Counted from the stretch's first letter, positions 1 through 13,124 are shown. The stretch: 31,679 nt of DNA from Monosporascus cannonballus (GCA_004154925.1 QJNS01000420.1:1-31679); one strand, 5' to 3'. The notes: a model not told the origin generated them from the sequence alone. Translations and numbers: made by a program.

Positions 1-89
<89 letters not shown>
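1..89. other. poly-C contig end (probable read artefact)
   Basis: An uninterrupted run of 89 C residues opens the window. Together with the poly-G run before the N gap, the poly-C run after it and the poly-G run at the far end, it shows a consistent polarity: contig left ends are poly-C and right ends poly-G. This is what 3' poly-G read tails from two-colour sequencing chemistry would give when assembled into contig ends. It is unlikely to be genomic. Confidence 0.85.
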
Positions 90-2340
90 TAGACCGGTAG
101 ACTGGTAGAGGCATGAACTGCTGTAAACCGCCCAGAGGGTTTTCGTAATTCTCACTCTTGGATAGCTGGGAGGCAAGCCACCCGCCGCCCCGGAAGATGT
201 ACTGTGTAGAGACGATGATAAGTCTAGTGGTCATCGTAGGCACGTGGTCACCGAGTTAAATGAAATGATACGTGCGCCTTCATTGAGTCTACCCTTCCTG
301 TTGATGTTTCGACTTGACGTAAAGGTTGCCGCTGCCGGCAGTTTCGCGTCCGTTAGCCAAGCCGAAAGAAGCCTAAGCGCAACAGAAGCGCTTCACTGGA
401 TTGCGAGAAGAGGTCTCCTGACGACTGGCAATCATAAATCCCTAGCAGGAGGAAAATTGCGGCATGCCGACTACCGCTGCAGTGTCCGTCCGTAGGCGGC
501 TCTCAGATCCTTGCTTAATTGCCAGTTTTGGATAACAGGAATCTCCGTCGGAATTATTTAGCCTCACAGTATTCTTTGCTGCGCAGGCAGACGCGATAGA
601 ACCCGTGTCACCTTGGGGCTTGTTATTCAATTGAACATTCCATCGAAGAGGCAATATTTTGACTTCTTGTAAGACGGCAAGTCGCTATTAGGACAAGAAA
701 ATGAAAACCTACTGGCTTGGTGACTCCAAGACGCCCTAACTTGCGTTATCTGAAGGTAGTGCAAGGTCTCGTCAATCACGAAATCGGGACATGGTCTTCC
801 GAGACCTTTTCTGTCCGTTACAGAAAGCAACTCGTAGAGCACGTGTGCGTATGAAAGCCCCTGCCTTGCAAGGCGGCCTTTGGGAGCAAAAGGCGCGGTG
901 GTGAATCTTTGCTGCTCGTGTCACGGAACTGCTGCTTGTAGGTGAGATGGGGCTGGATTCGATTCGGCCCTCACATCCGTCGAAGATGCAGTTGGGACGT
1001 AGGCAGAGGATAGTTAGGACGACGAACCCTGCTCATCCTTCACCTCGGAGGCAAGGGGTCCTAGTTGCCCCACTCCCATGGGTTTTCTGTGACAAACGCA
1101 TGGAAACAGGCTGAGAAAGTGCTTTTTTATCCAGATCAGCCCAAATTTACACTTGGCAAGCTACATGTAGGTCTCGGCGATCCACAAGACTAAGACCTGA
1201 AGGAAATCTTGGCAGGAGAAAAACACCCTTGTGGTTTGCAGCCTCAAGCAAACCTTTCAGGAAGGCTCCGGCGGGGGTTGACGGGGATAGGCGGGATGAC
1301 GGGGTTGTGGAGGGGTGGGATAGCTAAGCTACCTGACTGCACAGTTGAGATGGGGGTTGGAGCAGCCCTAAAAGGCGAGTTTAGCAAAAAGCCGCATAGG
1401 CCGTCCGATTCTGGCTCTGGCACTGTGCCGCAGCTGTCATTCCTAATGGGATAGCTTCCCGTCCGTCCAGCTTTCTTAGTAAGCCACGCAGGATTTCTCG
1501 GGGCCTTATGGCGGAATGTCCATCCCTAATAAGTTAAGCGTCTGGCGATGTTTCATCCTGATTAACAATCGGTCGACTTGCTGGAAGGAGATGGGCGACG
1601 ATCACTGATAAAACAATCATGACAATAACTATTGAGCTCTTTCTTATTGGCCGGTTCATTTTGCTTACGGGTCTAAAACAGTTTCCAGTTACGGAGTAAG
1701 TTACCGGCGGGTTGGAGCCGTTGTTTGCGTCTAAGTCGGCTATCTCTCCTGATCTTCCGCCAGTTGCCACGGTCTGCGGGGACTAACCGTACCCCTTCCC
1801 GAGATCCTGCTCCTCTATACTTCGCGCTTCCTCAAGCAGGGGTAATAGGCGGACAGCTTCTTCAAAGATTGAGGAGCAAGGATGAACCCTAACCACGGCG
1901 GTGCTCGATTACGGCCTAGTATGACATTCAGGCAGTGTTGCATTGCGCTTTCTTGGGCTCATTAGCCGCGTTGAGTACTCTCGCTTTCATATCAGATTAT
2001 GGCCTGCTTCCGTGAATTCATTTCGTCTGCAGGTTAGCCGCTGGATAAGACATTGCCTAGCGGGCCTATGTCACGAGCGTCTGTCGCATATCCAAACCAG
2101 TCGGGTCGCTTACCCACCCTTTCGGCAGCTTATGCAATATACGGAACTCTGCTTCGTGTCTCGTATGGCGTATAGCTGCTACTTGACGCCCCTTGCAGCC
2201 CCGTTCATTAAGATCCGTCCGGCGCGGTCTCTTAGACTCAGTCCCCGGTTATAGAGGTACTTTAATCATATCCATGTTAGTAATATCCCGGGTCATGTGT
2301 CCTTGTCGGGAGTCAAGCCTGCCAAGGAGGCTCCCGGCTC
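90..2340. other. gene-free stretch upstream of the cellobiose dehydrogenase
   Basis: About 2.2 kb of mixed composition. Open frames are short (103 codons at most), overlap on both strands and show no recognisable domain, splice pattern or family motif. I found no tRNA-like arms, no long inverted or direct repeat and no strong AT bias. It may be intergenic sequence or fully decayed DNA. Confidence 0.6.
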
Positions 2341-2365
2341 TCTCGGGTCCCATGAGGCGAAATCT

Positions 2366-2446
2366 TATATTACATCCTCTGTCCCCAACCTCAACCCCCC
2401 ATTCCTCTACAGCCCAGGGCCCGGTATTCCCGCCGTTCTTTTCAAG
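2366..2446 (+). promoter_or_regulatory. probable core promoter / 5' leader of the cellobiose dehydrogenase gene
   Basis: A TATA-like TATATTA lies at 2366-2372, about 75-80 bp before the ATG. It is followed by a pyrimidine-rich stretch (CCTCTGTCCCC, TCAACCCCCC, CCGCCGTTCTTTTC) running up to the start codon. CT-rich tracts just before the start are common in filamentous fungal promoters. No specific regulator site is claimed. Confidence 0.35.
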
Positions 2447-5339
2447 ATGTTGAGCATCTCGCGTATCGCGGCTGCCTCGTTCGCAGCTGCTGGCTGTAAG
2501 TACAGGCACCCTACGCAGTGGACTTATTTGCTAACAACACCAGTCTTCCGGACATGTCAAGCCCAGACGCCATCTGGAGAATACACAGATCCTGATACGG
2601 CCATTACCTACCAAACTTGGAGTATTGCGCAATCGGCCAACACGGGCGCCTTCACCTTTGGTTTAGTCTTGCCCGAGGACGCCTTGACCAGAGATGCCTC
2701 GGAGTACATTGGTCTACTTGTACGACGCGACGTTCCACCTACATCCCATGATAGCTAACACATTTCCAGCAATGTTCCAAGGATCCTGAAACGAGTGCGT
2801 GGTGCGGTATCTCCCATGGACAATCCGGACAGATGACGCAAGCCTTGCTTCTCGTGGCGTGGCCATACGAGGACCAAGTGCTCACGTCATTCCGATACGC
2901 AACTGGCTACAGCTCACCGGTGCCTTACACCGGAGACGCTAAGTTAACGCAGATCGCTTCGAAGATGAACGAGACACACTTCGAGCTGCAATACCGATGT
3001 GAAAACTGCTTTTCTTGGGACCATGATGGCTCGACCGGAAGCGTCTCTACCTCAAATGGCGTTCTCGTTGTGGGGAGAGCCGCAGCGAACGCTGTTCCCA
3101 GCAACGCTGAATGCGCCACCTCGGCCGTTTTACAGCAGCATAATAATGGTTTCGGTCAATTCGGCGCTGCCCTTGATGGCGTGCCGAATGAGTCCTATTC
3201 TGCTTGGGCTGAGAAGGCCACAGCCACTGTCACTGGAGACTGTGGCTCGAGCCCTACACCTACCGTAACTTCATCGACGACGACTGGGCCGACTGCCACC
3301 GCGACTTGCGCCCCGGGAGTTACTGACAAGGCATACGACTACGTTGTCGTCGGTGCTGGTGCCGGTGGCATTCCCGTGGCTGATAAGTTGAGTGAGGCTG
3401 GCCACAGCGTGTTGTTGATTGAGAAGGGCCCGCCTTCGACTGGACGATGGGGGGGCAAGTTGGGGCCTGAGTGGCTCAAGGGAACTGGCTTGACGCGTTT
3501 CGATGTACCTGGCTTATGCAACCAGATCTGGGTTGACTCTAACGGCATTGCCTGCAAGGACACGGATCAAATGGCCGGGTGCGTACTGGGTGGAGGCGCT
3601 GCCGTCAATGCCGGACTTTGGTGGAAGGTGAGGCCTCCTGTCCTCTTTTCATTGCACATGCTAAATACGGGAATAGGCGAACCCGAAAGATTGGGATGAG
3701 AACTTCCCAGAGGGTTGGCATAACTCAGATGTTGCGCGAGCCCAAGAGCGGGTGTTCTCTCGGATTCCGGGGACGACTCGACCCTCTGTGGACGGTAAAC
3801 TGTATATGCATCAAGGCGTTGATGTTCTTTCTGGAGCATTGGAAGCAGCTGGTTGGGAGAATGTCCCCGAGCCTAATAGTGCCCCGACCAAGAAGAACCA
3901 TACCTTCGGTGCCACTACGTACATGTTCGCCAATGGTGAAAGAGGCGGTCCTCTGGCGACCTACCTCGTTTCGGCGGCTAAGAGGGAGAACTTCAGCCTT
4001 CTCATGAACCAGGGTGTCCGACGAGCTATCAGGACGGGTGGACATGTCACTGGCCTTGAGCTGGACTGTGTTCAGCCAGACGGTAACCTAGGTGTTATCT
4101 CCTTGACGCCTGATACCGGCCGAGCCATTTTCGCTGCGGGAACTTTCGGTTCGGCAAAGCTCTTGCTGAGGAGTAAGCCTGAAGTTACCTGTTTTGAACT
4201 GGCTTAAACTAATATCTTCCCCAGGTGGTATCGGACCCGACGATCAGCTGAAGGTCGTTGCCGGTTCTAGATCAGACGGGGCCGGGTTCATCAGCGAATC
4301 CGAGTGGATCAACCTCCCAGTCGGCTACAACTTAGTTGACCACACCAATGTAAGCCTTGCATTGAGCTTCGCCGAACTTCACTAACACGGGATATTCAGA
4401 CGGACCTGTTCATTACTCACCCTGATATCGTCTTCTACGATTTCTACGAGGCTTGGGACACGCCCAATGGTGCCGATAAGAACATGTATCTCGGTCAGTA
4501 TCGACTACGACGTGACTTGAATTAGCTACTGACTCCTCGAAGATAAGCGTTCCGGTATTCTCGCGCAGTCTGCACCCAACATTGGCCCCGTTGTACGTTG
4601 TACCCTACGTCTCAAACCGATTCAATATTGGCAACCATGCTGACGTGACTCCAAGTTCTGGGACGAGATCCGGGGTGCCGATGGTGTTACCCGCCAACTG
4701 CAATACACTGCTCGTGTCGAAGGCGGTGACCAGACGGGCACTAACAGTGAGTAGCGGTCGATATCGGCGGTGAGAAAACCACGAATATCTGACAATTATC
4801 AGGCACTATGATCATGAGCCAATACCTCGGCAGAGGTACCACCTCCCGAGGCCGAATGACCATCGACGGGGCCCTGACAACGCATGTCACGACTCACCCC
4901 TACCTTCGCGACGAAAACGATGTCGCTGCCGTCATTCAGGGTATCGAGAACCTGCGCGCTGCCCTCAAGGGATACGCGGGCTTGACCTTCGCCGTTCCCC
5001 CCGACGACCAGTCGACTCAGGACTACGTAGACAAATACATTGTCAGTGCCGCGAGGCGCCGGGCGAACCACTGGATGGGTCAGTACTCCTTGTATAGTCC
5101 CCTGCTCACCTCTCTGCGTCATGCTAACTGTGTGCATAGGTACTGCTAAGTTAGGTAAGGACAGCGGCCTCGACGGCGGCTCTTCCGTCGTCGACCTCGA
5201 CACCAAGGTCTACGGCACCGACAACCTCTTCGTCGTCGACGCAGCCATATTTCCCGGCATGGTGACGGGCAACCCCTCCGCTATGATCGTCACCGCCGCC
5301 GAGTACGCCGCCGAGAGGATGTTGGCGCTGGGTTCCTAG
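2447..5339 (+). CDS. cdh: cellobiose dehydrogenase, class IIB-like (haem cytochrome + GMC flavin domain, no CBM1)
   Basis: Secreted flavocytochrome that oxidises cellobiose to the lactone and passes electrons to lytic polysaccharide monooxygenases. Ten exons read through without a stop: 2447-2495, 2544-2719, 2770-3627, 3677-4172, 4225-4349, 4400-4493, 4543-4592, 4656-4746, 4803-5078, 5140-5339 (804 aa). A signal peptide (about residues 1-23, ending TCQA before QTPSG) precedes a cytochrome domain with the two expected haem ligands, Met97 (GQMTQALL) and His199 (QQHNNGFG). A Ser/Thr/Pro linker (about 234-256) follows. The GMC domain has the FAD motif VVVGAGAGG near 270 and the catalytic pair His736 (NHWMG) and Asn783 (GNPSAM). 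The protein ends ERMLALGS, with no C-terminal cellulose-binding module, which fits class IIB. The ATG was chosen because it gives the signal peptide and splices in phase. Exon 6 and exon 9 donors are GTCAGT; the others are ordinary. No damage is seen, unlike the downstream MFS locus. Confidence 0.96.
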
Positions 5340-6149
5340 TCGAAGATGATTCACTTGAGCAGGTTCAACGTGTGATAGAGGACTCGTCGGAGAACGATAG
5401 CTCCTGGGCGAGGACGTCCCGCCAGCATACGAGGAGTCTTGTCTATTCTGTATATAATCGTTTTGCATACAATCGACGTACATACAACGCAGAGTTCCCT
5501 AGCTTCTAAGTTACTTAATCTGCAATAGCGAGCGACTCTTTTGGATGCCTTGTAACACACATTAGGGGAGCAACTCAACACGGCATCGGCTGATGCTCAC
5601 TCCCATGTACAAGCGATTGCTCTACGATTATATGTAGGAGTGGCTGGCCAGAAGTGATAATCCGCAAGAACATCAACTTATAACAAAACGCTAAAACTCT
5701 CTGTAGCAAAACAGGGCTTGTAACGAGGCTCTTGCGACCTAAACCTTGGTAGTGTTCCCAATGTACTAAAGTCTTCTGCCGGTAGAAAGAGGGTGTCTAT
5801 TAAACCGGCGATAAGCCTGACTATCACCGAAAGCCTGGGGCCTCTTTCATTAGCTATGGCATACGGGATCTACATACGAGGTAGCCGAAGCCGGCCAGTG
5901 AGCCGCTTCGGCTCCGAAGCAAGCCACCCACAGTGACGACGATACTTACAATACCTCGCATGACGGTAGCAACCGCATCGAACCTGGAAGTGGCAATTCA
6001 TCTGTCATACGTACTTTGCCCACCTGGGCCGGCTATATGGAGTTTGAATGCCGAAAGCGCAAGGAGATTGATGACGCCCAGGTATTTAAGGCACGAACCA
6101 GCAGCTTGAAAGGGCAGCAAGAGATGTGCGCGAGCAAGGAAAATCGAGG
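5340..6149. other. intergenic region between cdh and the MFS relic
   Basis: About 0.8 kb with no supported gene. The first 200-250 bp probably serve as the 3' end of the dehydrogenase transcript. A small inverted repeat, GCCGCTTCGGC / GCCGAAGC, lies around 5884-5920 and could form a hairpin. Nothing else is recognised. Confidence 0.5.
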
Positions 6150-7990
6150 ATGGCTGATGAAAAATCGGGTCAGGCGCAACCCGGCATGGCGTCGTCTGGG
6201 CCGTTAGTCAACGGGGTCCTTCCGGCCACTCCCAAAAGCCAAGAACCCAACCGCGAGGAGCTACCCCTTAAGGAGCCCCTCAGCGAGGCACCCGACGGCG
6301 ACGACAACCCGAAGTACTCGGTCTTCACAACCTAGGAGAAACGGGGCATTGTCCCCGGTGCAGCCCTCGGGGCCTTGTTCTCGCTATTGTCAGCCCAGAT
6401 ATGCCTTCCCGCTCCGCCGGCCGTGGCGTCCGACCTCGACGTATCCATCGGTTAGACCAACCTGACGATAACAACCTACATGGTGAGTACGGACGCAATC
6501 TGCCCCGCCTAGGAGCATTGATGTCCCCCTAAACCGCGTGCTTTACCACAGGTATTTCAAGGCATCACGCCCATGGTCATAGGCTCCCTTGCCGACAGCG
6601 CCGGACGTCGGCCGGCGTATTGCATCTGCTTCTTCGTCTACATAGCGGCCAACATCGGCTGCGCCCTAGCGCCCAACTACAAGTCCCTGCTCGCCCTCCG
6701 TACGCTGCAGTCCGCGGGCTCCAGCTCGACGGTCGCCCCCCTGCCAGGCTGTCGTGGCAGACATCGTCACGTCCGCCGAGCGCGGGAGCTACGTGGCGTA
6801 CATCAGCCGTAAGCCATTCCTAGATTCATTTCTTCTTCTTCGTCTCCGATTCCACGGACCCAAACTCCCAAAGCACTCTTTTAGAGAGTTTATGGCACCC
6901 GAGACATGCCTTATATCGAATGCCCAGTAGCCACCCGCCTGATTAGTTAAAACGAGCGATCACTTACTCAAAATCTTGCAGTGCCCTCCCTTCTCGGGCC
7001 TTCTATCGGTCCCGTGGTTGGCGGCGTACTCACGCAGTACCTCGGCTGGCGCTGGATGTTCTGGCTGCTCGCGATCCTAGCGGCCGCCGTGTTCGCGGCC
7101 AACGCCGCCTTCCTGCCCGAGACCTGCCGCTACGTCATCTGCGACGGCTCGGTCCGCCCACCTCCGGCCTACCGCACGCTGTGGCAGCTCTGGAAGGACT
7201 CGTCCGCGCGGCGGGGAAAGGGTCCCCGGTTAGGGGCCACCGCGGGGAAGGAGGAGATGAGGCGCTGTCCGCGGGAAAGCCTAGTAGCCTCCCGAGGAAG
7301 GAGAAGAAGTTCAACGTGTTCCGGTCGCCCGTGCTGCTCTTCGAGGCCGAGATGTTCCTGCTGCTCGTGTACGGAGCCGTCCTGTTCGCGGGCATCTACG
7401 CCGTGATGGCGTCAATGGGCACGCGGCGCCAGGCCGTCTACGGGCTCAGCGGGGCCGGGGTCGGGTTGTTGTGTCTGCCCGTATCTGGCGGGATGCTGCT
7501 CTCGGCGGCCGCGGTCGGCCGCGCTCTGGACTGGAATTACCGGCGGCACGACCGGACCGGAGCCGGGGACTTCCCGATCGAGCGCGCGCGGTGCGGCGTC
7601 GGCGCCCCCCCTGGTGGCGCCGAGGGCGCCGCCATCGCGGCCTGGGGGTGGGTGCTGCACCGCCGCGCCCCGCTAGTGGCGCCCTGCGTGCTGCTCGCGC
7701 TTCTGAGCTTCGGGGTCGCCGGCTTCAGCAACACCCTCTCGGCGCTGATCACGGATCTGAACCCCGGTGACGCCGCCGCCACGGCCACCCTGGACCCCTT
7801 GATCGACGCTGGGGGGCTCGGGTGGGCGTTCGTGCTCTTCGGGGGGCCGTTCGCGGTCCTCTCGCCATCGATGTGGCTCGCCATGAGGAACGGCGCCGGG
7901 CGGCGCAGGGCGAAGGCGGAGAGGAGGAGATTCAAAAGGGAGAGAAAAGCCGGCGGTGGTGATGGTGAAACAGGTCCCCAAGAAACTTAA
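6150..7990 (+). pseudogene. decayed MFS transporter gene (DHA1 drug:H+ antiporter type)
   Basis: The remnant follows the usual fungal layout: hydrophilic N-terminus from the ATG at 6150 (MADEKSGQ), SVFTT-EKR before the first helix, MFS motif A (GSLADSAGRRP, about 6588-6620), and antiporter motif C ([12 protein letters not shown], about 6987-7022). After a hydrophilic central loop come further membrane segments and ALITDLNPG near 7740. Two introns are still visible (6483-6551 and 6809-6981). It is broken by in-frame TAG codons at 6333-6335 (where relatives carry W) and 6453-6455, and by a frameshift in a C run near 6735-6745. A second shift lies in the loop near 7210-7310. The LNPG...DPLIDA segment looks about 15-20 residues shorter than usual. 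A native protein of this type would export small hydrophobic compounds across the plasma membrane. The multiple lesions make sequencing error unlikely, though the C-run shift alone could be one. Confidence 0.88.
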
Positions 7991-10451
7991 TGGGCTAGTT
8001 ATCCGATAAAGGGCGAATTGGTAGCAAGCGCAAAGTTTCTAAGGGGCGCCTCACCAATCAACATAAACTGGCCACTAAAAGAACAACAATGGGCTTTATC
8101 ATTGTCTGGCGGAAAACACAGTAGCAAAGCCCTTTTATATAAGTCCCGTATGCTATCAATCGTCCTTAACCGATCCTTAATCGGATATTCCTGGACTGTA
8201 TGCCTCTCGAGCTGGACGCAAAATGACCACATGACTCACCGGATAGGAAGAACGCCTCGAAGGAGACCTTCAAAGAGCAAAAGCCTAGTATAATCCATAT
8301 AGGTACTTGGATAGCGATCACCTCCTTAGCCGTATGCTTCTGGTAAGGTCCAGCTTCGGAACTTTTGGCCTTCTAGGCTCCCTATCATCGAAGAATCTTC
8401 TTGGCGAGAATTCGAAAGAAACCTAGTAACCCCACGGCCGGCGGATAGGAGAGGTAACCTGGGACTGTATTCACGATGAGCCTGGATGCTCCGTACCCGG
8501 AACATTACTAGAACCTCTGTGCTTGAAACGGTAGATGAAGCGAAAGATTAACCTGTTAGGACTGAACGACTCGACTTTTTGGCTACGTTGAATAGTGCCT
8601 TCGTGAGCAAGATCATAGGATAAGGCAGCAAATAGGGGCTTCCTTACGTGAAGCAGAATGCTTCGGAAGCCGCTACTCTTCATGCACTAGACCACTATCT
8701 TTCGCGTACCTTGTACCAGCACTACCGGACCTCGTCGAACAAAGAACGATGCGGCCCTTACAACGCTTCCTGTCATGTCGGGAAGCATTAGGGGCTGTCG
8801 AGGATGCTCGACCTTATAGGCCATCAAGAAGAGGAGGCTTCTGCTTAGATCCTCCATATGGCTCGTACCGATGTCCCCTTGGTCTCGCCCGAGGTAACGT
8901 CTTCTCAACCTTGAGTTGACTGACTGATGTATCTGATGGGAACCTCCGGACCACTGAAAATTATCCATGTGCATGCAGCAGATTCGCCAGCAGTTTTCAA
9001 TCCGAAGTCTATAGACAGTTTCCTGTCAATGTCTCAGTTCGAAAACGTTGTACCATCAATGTCATATTTCGACGTTGGACATACGACATCGGTCCAGCCT
9101 AAGTCAAGGCGGCGGCGCTGCCAAGCTAGGTAGTGCCAATTGGCTTGCTCGCTTCTTGTTCACATAGATAGGAGTAGGCCGCCCTTCTAAAGAGCTCATT
9201 GTCCCGCATTATGAATGCCACCTTTGTTAGCCTCAAGGCGTTGACACTGCCAAGGTCTGATTGTATACCTGATAACAAGACACCAGGGTAGGTCAATGCC
9301 TGCAAGTACGGCGAACAATATGGTTGTTACGATGATGTTTCGCCAATACTATCAACCGTACATCATCTAGTACGTCCACGTATCTGCTATATCGAGGTCC
9401 CGGTAGCAGATGTGGTCAAGAGAACCACGAATTGGGGGTAAAGAAACTAACCAAGCAAACGATGGAACATCCTTCAAGCCGCCTTAAGAATGGGAGACCC
9501 AGTGCTGTATAGTTCAGACGATCTGGATGCGGACTGGTCGGTTCCGCTTGACTGAACCCCCCCCCCCCACCCCCAACGTCGGTAAGCGATTGTGTACTAG
9601 GCATAGGATGATTGATGGCAGCCAAGCCCAGAGCAGCGGTTGCCAGCATCACGGCAGATCAGGTTGGCAAGGCGAGGAAACATTTTATTATGAGCAGTAG
9701 TTGCCCACTACTATAGAAGGTATTAGAAACAACACTTATCGAAGGGCTACTGCACGCAGACGAAGCAATAAGCCGCCCGGATGGACGGCCGCCAGCATTG
9801 GGGGAAGAGAGACATGTGTGCTGTGCGAATTAGGCCCCGAAGGCGGCTGGGAGACATGAGGCACAATACATTCGCCGTTTGCTGGGTCGCAATCAAGTCC
9901 GGATGCCGTCGCTCCAGAAGTTATCGCAAGTTCCTGGGTTGTGGTCCAAGTAGAGTCATTCCGTCGTAATCGGTCTCTTGGGCGTCGCCTCATGCTGCCT
10001 GACCGTCAGTCCGTTCTTTGTGACCAGAGCCCAGATATCGCCGTAGGGGGGACGCCTGGTCGCCCAACCTTAGCCCATAACCTGAATACCGGCCCAATGG
10101 GTATTCAGCATTCCCAACTTTGCACCCCGTTGGGCACGTGTCACCAAATCTCCGAAGGCTTCTTGCATAGCACGCATCGATTCCACCAGCTGGTGCAGGG
10201 AAGTATACCATTCGTACCTGTAGCCTCAAACATCCACCGAACCGCGGGGTGTTGGCTCCCCCACCCACAACAATGAGAATGCGCCTGTGAATCTCTGCTT
10301 GCTACTTAAGGTATTGACTAGGGCACAGATGCGCGGTTCCGTATGGACGTTTTGACCCGTACCGTGCCATTCGTTGCCCTGCGGCACGTGCCCAAGCCCG
10401 GGAGTCCACACTCGTGTGATGAGAACGGCAGTCATACATGGAACGAGCCCG

Positions 10452-10453
<2 letters not shown>
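7991..10453. other. gene-free stretch to the end of contig 1
   Basis: About 2.5 kb without a supported gene. Candidate frames are short, overlap in opposite directions and show no family motifs. A 12-C tract, one A and five more Cs lie at 9557-9574. No RNA gene or TE ends were recognised. Confidence 0.55.
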
Positions 10454-10538
<85 letters not shown>

Positions 10539-10561
10539 NNNNNNNNNNCCCCCCCCCCCCC
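10454..10561. other. assembly gap: 85 G, 10 N, 13 C
   Basis: Poly-G at 10454-10538, N at 10539-10548, poly-C at 10549-10561. The run on each side of the gap has the orientation of a poly-G read tail pointing into the gap. Reading frames across this stretch (poly-Gly or poly-Pro) are artefacts. The gap size is unknown, and the two flanks may not be adjacent in the genome. Confidence 0.93.
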
Positions 10562-13095
10562 TTCTCCGTGGCGCCTCGTCTCAGTCCTCGCCATATTGTA
10601 CGGCACGGCGCTTTTTATGTGGTTCCAGCGGGGCCTGAGATGGGCGCAAACATCGGATGACGTGGCTAGCAGGTTTGGGTTCTGATGGGGTACCTGAGTG
10701 CCGGCGACGTAAATGGATGGGGCCTGCGGCCCTGTCAAGGCTCAGGGCTGCGGTACAACAAGCGGTGCACCGCGCGCAGGTCGGAAAATTTTTCGCGGTC
10801 ATTGTTGGACGACGGGTGGCTCAAAAGGCTCGTGTTACGGTCCCGGGGCAACTGCCCAGGTGTCTTTCTCATGCGGCCGCCCCGTTTTTCTCGGGAGTGA
10901 AGAGGGAGGCGGTGGCCTTCCCCGGGGATCTTCCTTGGACGGTGTGCATATCGCTAGCACTGGGGCCAAGACTAATGGGCACGCGATGACTTCGACAGTG
11001 AGAAGTGCTCTTAGTCGGCTGTCTGCCGGAGGGGATGTCGAGTGCTTCATACGACTTGTGCGAAACGATAGAAGTAGTGTCATCACAACCGCAAGAGCCA
11101 ACCGGTCTTATTTGGTGTCTCCTGTTAGACATACGAGAACCTCAGGTCCCAGCACGTCGTCCTGAGTATCATTTAGATAGCAATGCTGAGCGGCTTAGAG
11201 GCCGTGGCAGTGGATATTTGTGATCAGGTATCAAATCGGATTTCGACCGGGCGGAATGCACGCGGCAATACACAACATGTATAAGGCTGTCGCGTTGGGT
11301 AAAACGTCCAATGTCAATTAAGCTCAGATTCAGCTCGGGAATGAGAAGAGGAAGCCAGGCCGCCGATAACTAATGGGAACAACCTTTCCCTGTACAGTTA
11401 GCAAATGAATAAGTAATCTATTACCAGGAGGCAAGGGGAGTTTCACTAGATGGATGCTTTGCACGGCACTGCCTGGTTGTAGGCGACGAAGGATTTATGG
11501 GTATTCAATTTACCAATAGAGGAGAAAGACGTACCTAGAATCACCGTAGAGTGCCATGTACACCAAGGCCTGTACACTTGAGAACAGGGTTTGGGGGAGG
11601 AAATAGGGGCACTGCTAAATCCACCACACCATCATTCAAGAGCTCCCCCATCCGCCTCCAGAATTGGTCCATCACGATCATTAGATGATAAAATTACCGC
11701 CCTTGAGTTTGGTAGGTGCTTTCGTTCACCTACTCCAAATGTCACAACCGAAAAGGCTACCAAAAATAGAACGAGTCTATCAGCGCTCTCCACGCTGAGG
11801 GAGATACTTAACTGCATGGTGCACAACAGTCGGGCGGCTTCTCGAGGACGACGGAATGTCTATTCCCGTACCGAGGAGAATGAATCAGTATAGAGGAGAG
11901 GGCCAGTCGAAGCGGCGTTCATTGATTATGGTCGTGGCAGCGGGTGTATCTCTACGGATCCCCAGCATCTCAGTAGCTGACCCATCGCCCCGTAAGGAGT
12001 GGTATGTCGCCTACGTGGAATGTTCGGTCACGGTGCTGTAAGGGGGATCCATGCCTACTTATTTGGTCGGCCAGATACACTAGAGCTCGGTAACCGACCG
12101 GTGTTACGAGCCGCAGGTCGAACTCGATAGCCTTCGATGAAGCGACGCGTTGCCCATAGAGTGGCCAAGCGACTTAACTGAGCGTAAATAAGACGTCCTG
12201 ATTAGCCCATTATTTCATGTTGTTGAGATGTCTCATCTCGAATTCAACTTGGACGTCGTCTTCACGGTTGTTTTGCGTGTAAGCTGAGTGCTCTACAGTG
12301 CTGTATAAACTTGTGCGAAGTGTGTGGTAGTATTCCGGCTGCATACAAGCCGCCCCGATTCTTATCCGATATTACCATTAAAGCAGTAGAGCATATTACT
12401 ATGAGAGCACCTTAGTAGAAAGGGGCGTCCCTGAACCGGAGTGACCCGACATGGTAGATGCCAGCTCCGAATTTCTGCTTCGTGAGAGCATCTCTGTTGC
12501 GTGGAGCCTGCGAGGCTTTTGTGGAGAGTTAGGCTACAAAACTGCTGATCTCATTTCGCGATTACGGTGACCGGGAGGTATATACTGCGCGCCTCGTGCT
12601 GTCTAGGGACCACGCATTGATATACTGTCTGTTCGTTTCGAGGAAGTTCTTCTGCATCTGACCCGCACGCGAGGAGACATCAGGGCCGAAATCATCCCAT
12701 GGTACGAGCCATCCGTTATCCTCCGTAGCACATGTTAGTTGTTGGCTTCCTTCCGCGCTTGTTCGAAAGTGTGACAAGTACGGAGTACCGTTGATGATCA
12801 GCCTTCTTCGCGTTCCTAACCATGTATGGCCAGTCGGGAAGCTCTATTTCAGGATATGGCCTACCACGTGGTGTGGGGGCTTATAGAGTTTAGAACGATG
12901 TGGTGGACCTTGTTACTTTAGTACGAGGGTCGGGCGCAAAAGTGTGCATACGTACCTGGTCAGGCCCAGTTCGCCACAGAGCAGGGTCACATACAGTGGA
13001 AATGAGGCTAGGAGCTGCTGTACGCTAAAGTCAGTTTCCAGGGGACTACCTCTAGGGCCTCAGTAGCGTCTCTGCAGCTAAGGTCACACCTATTG
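10562..13095. other. gene-free stretch between gap and mariner relic
   Basis: About 2.5 kb of balanced base composition with only short overlapping frames (150 codons at most) and no recognisable domain, intron pattern or repeat. Nothing supportable was found in it. Confidence 0.55.
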
Positions 13096-13097
13096 TA

Positions 13098-13124
13098 CAA
13101 ATCGGGTCCACTTAGTTTCCGAAC
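13098..13124 (+). repeat. left terminal inverted repeat of the mariner relic
   Basis: 27 bp starting CAAATCGGGTCC directly after TA at 13096-13097. It is the inverse of 14383-14409 with two mismatches (positions 7 and 25 of the repeat). It contains GTCCACTTAGTTTCCG, which is identical in both arms. Confidence 0.92.

Noticed and set aside
7412..7981. Several 80-130 codon frames on the minus strand
   Set aside because: They lie opposite the MFS relic in GC-rich DNA, where stop codons are rare, and are shadows of it.
10343..10738. Open frames encoding poly-Gly or poly-Pro proteins across the gap on both strands
   Set aside because: They are translations of the artefactual G and C runs and the N gap.
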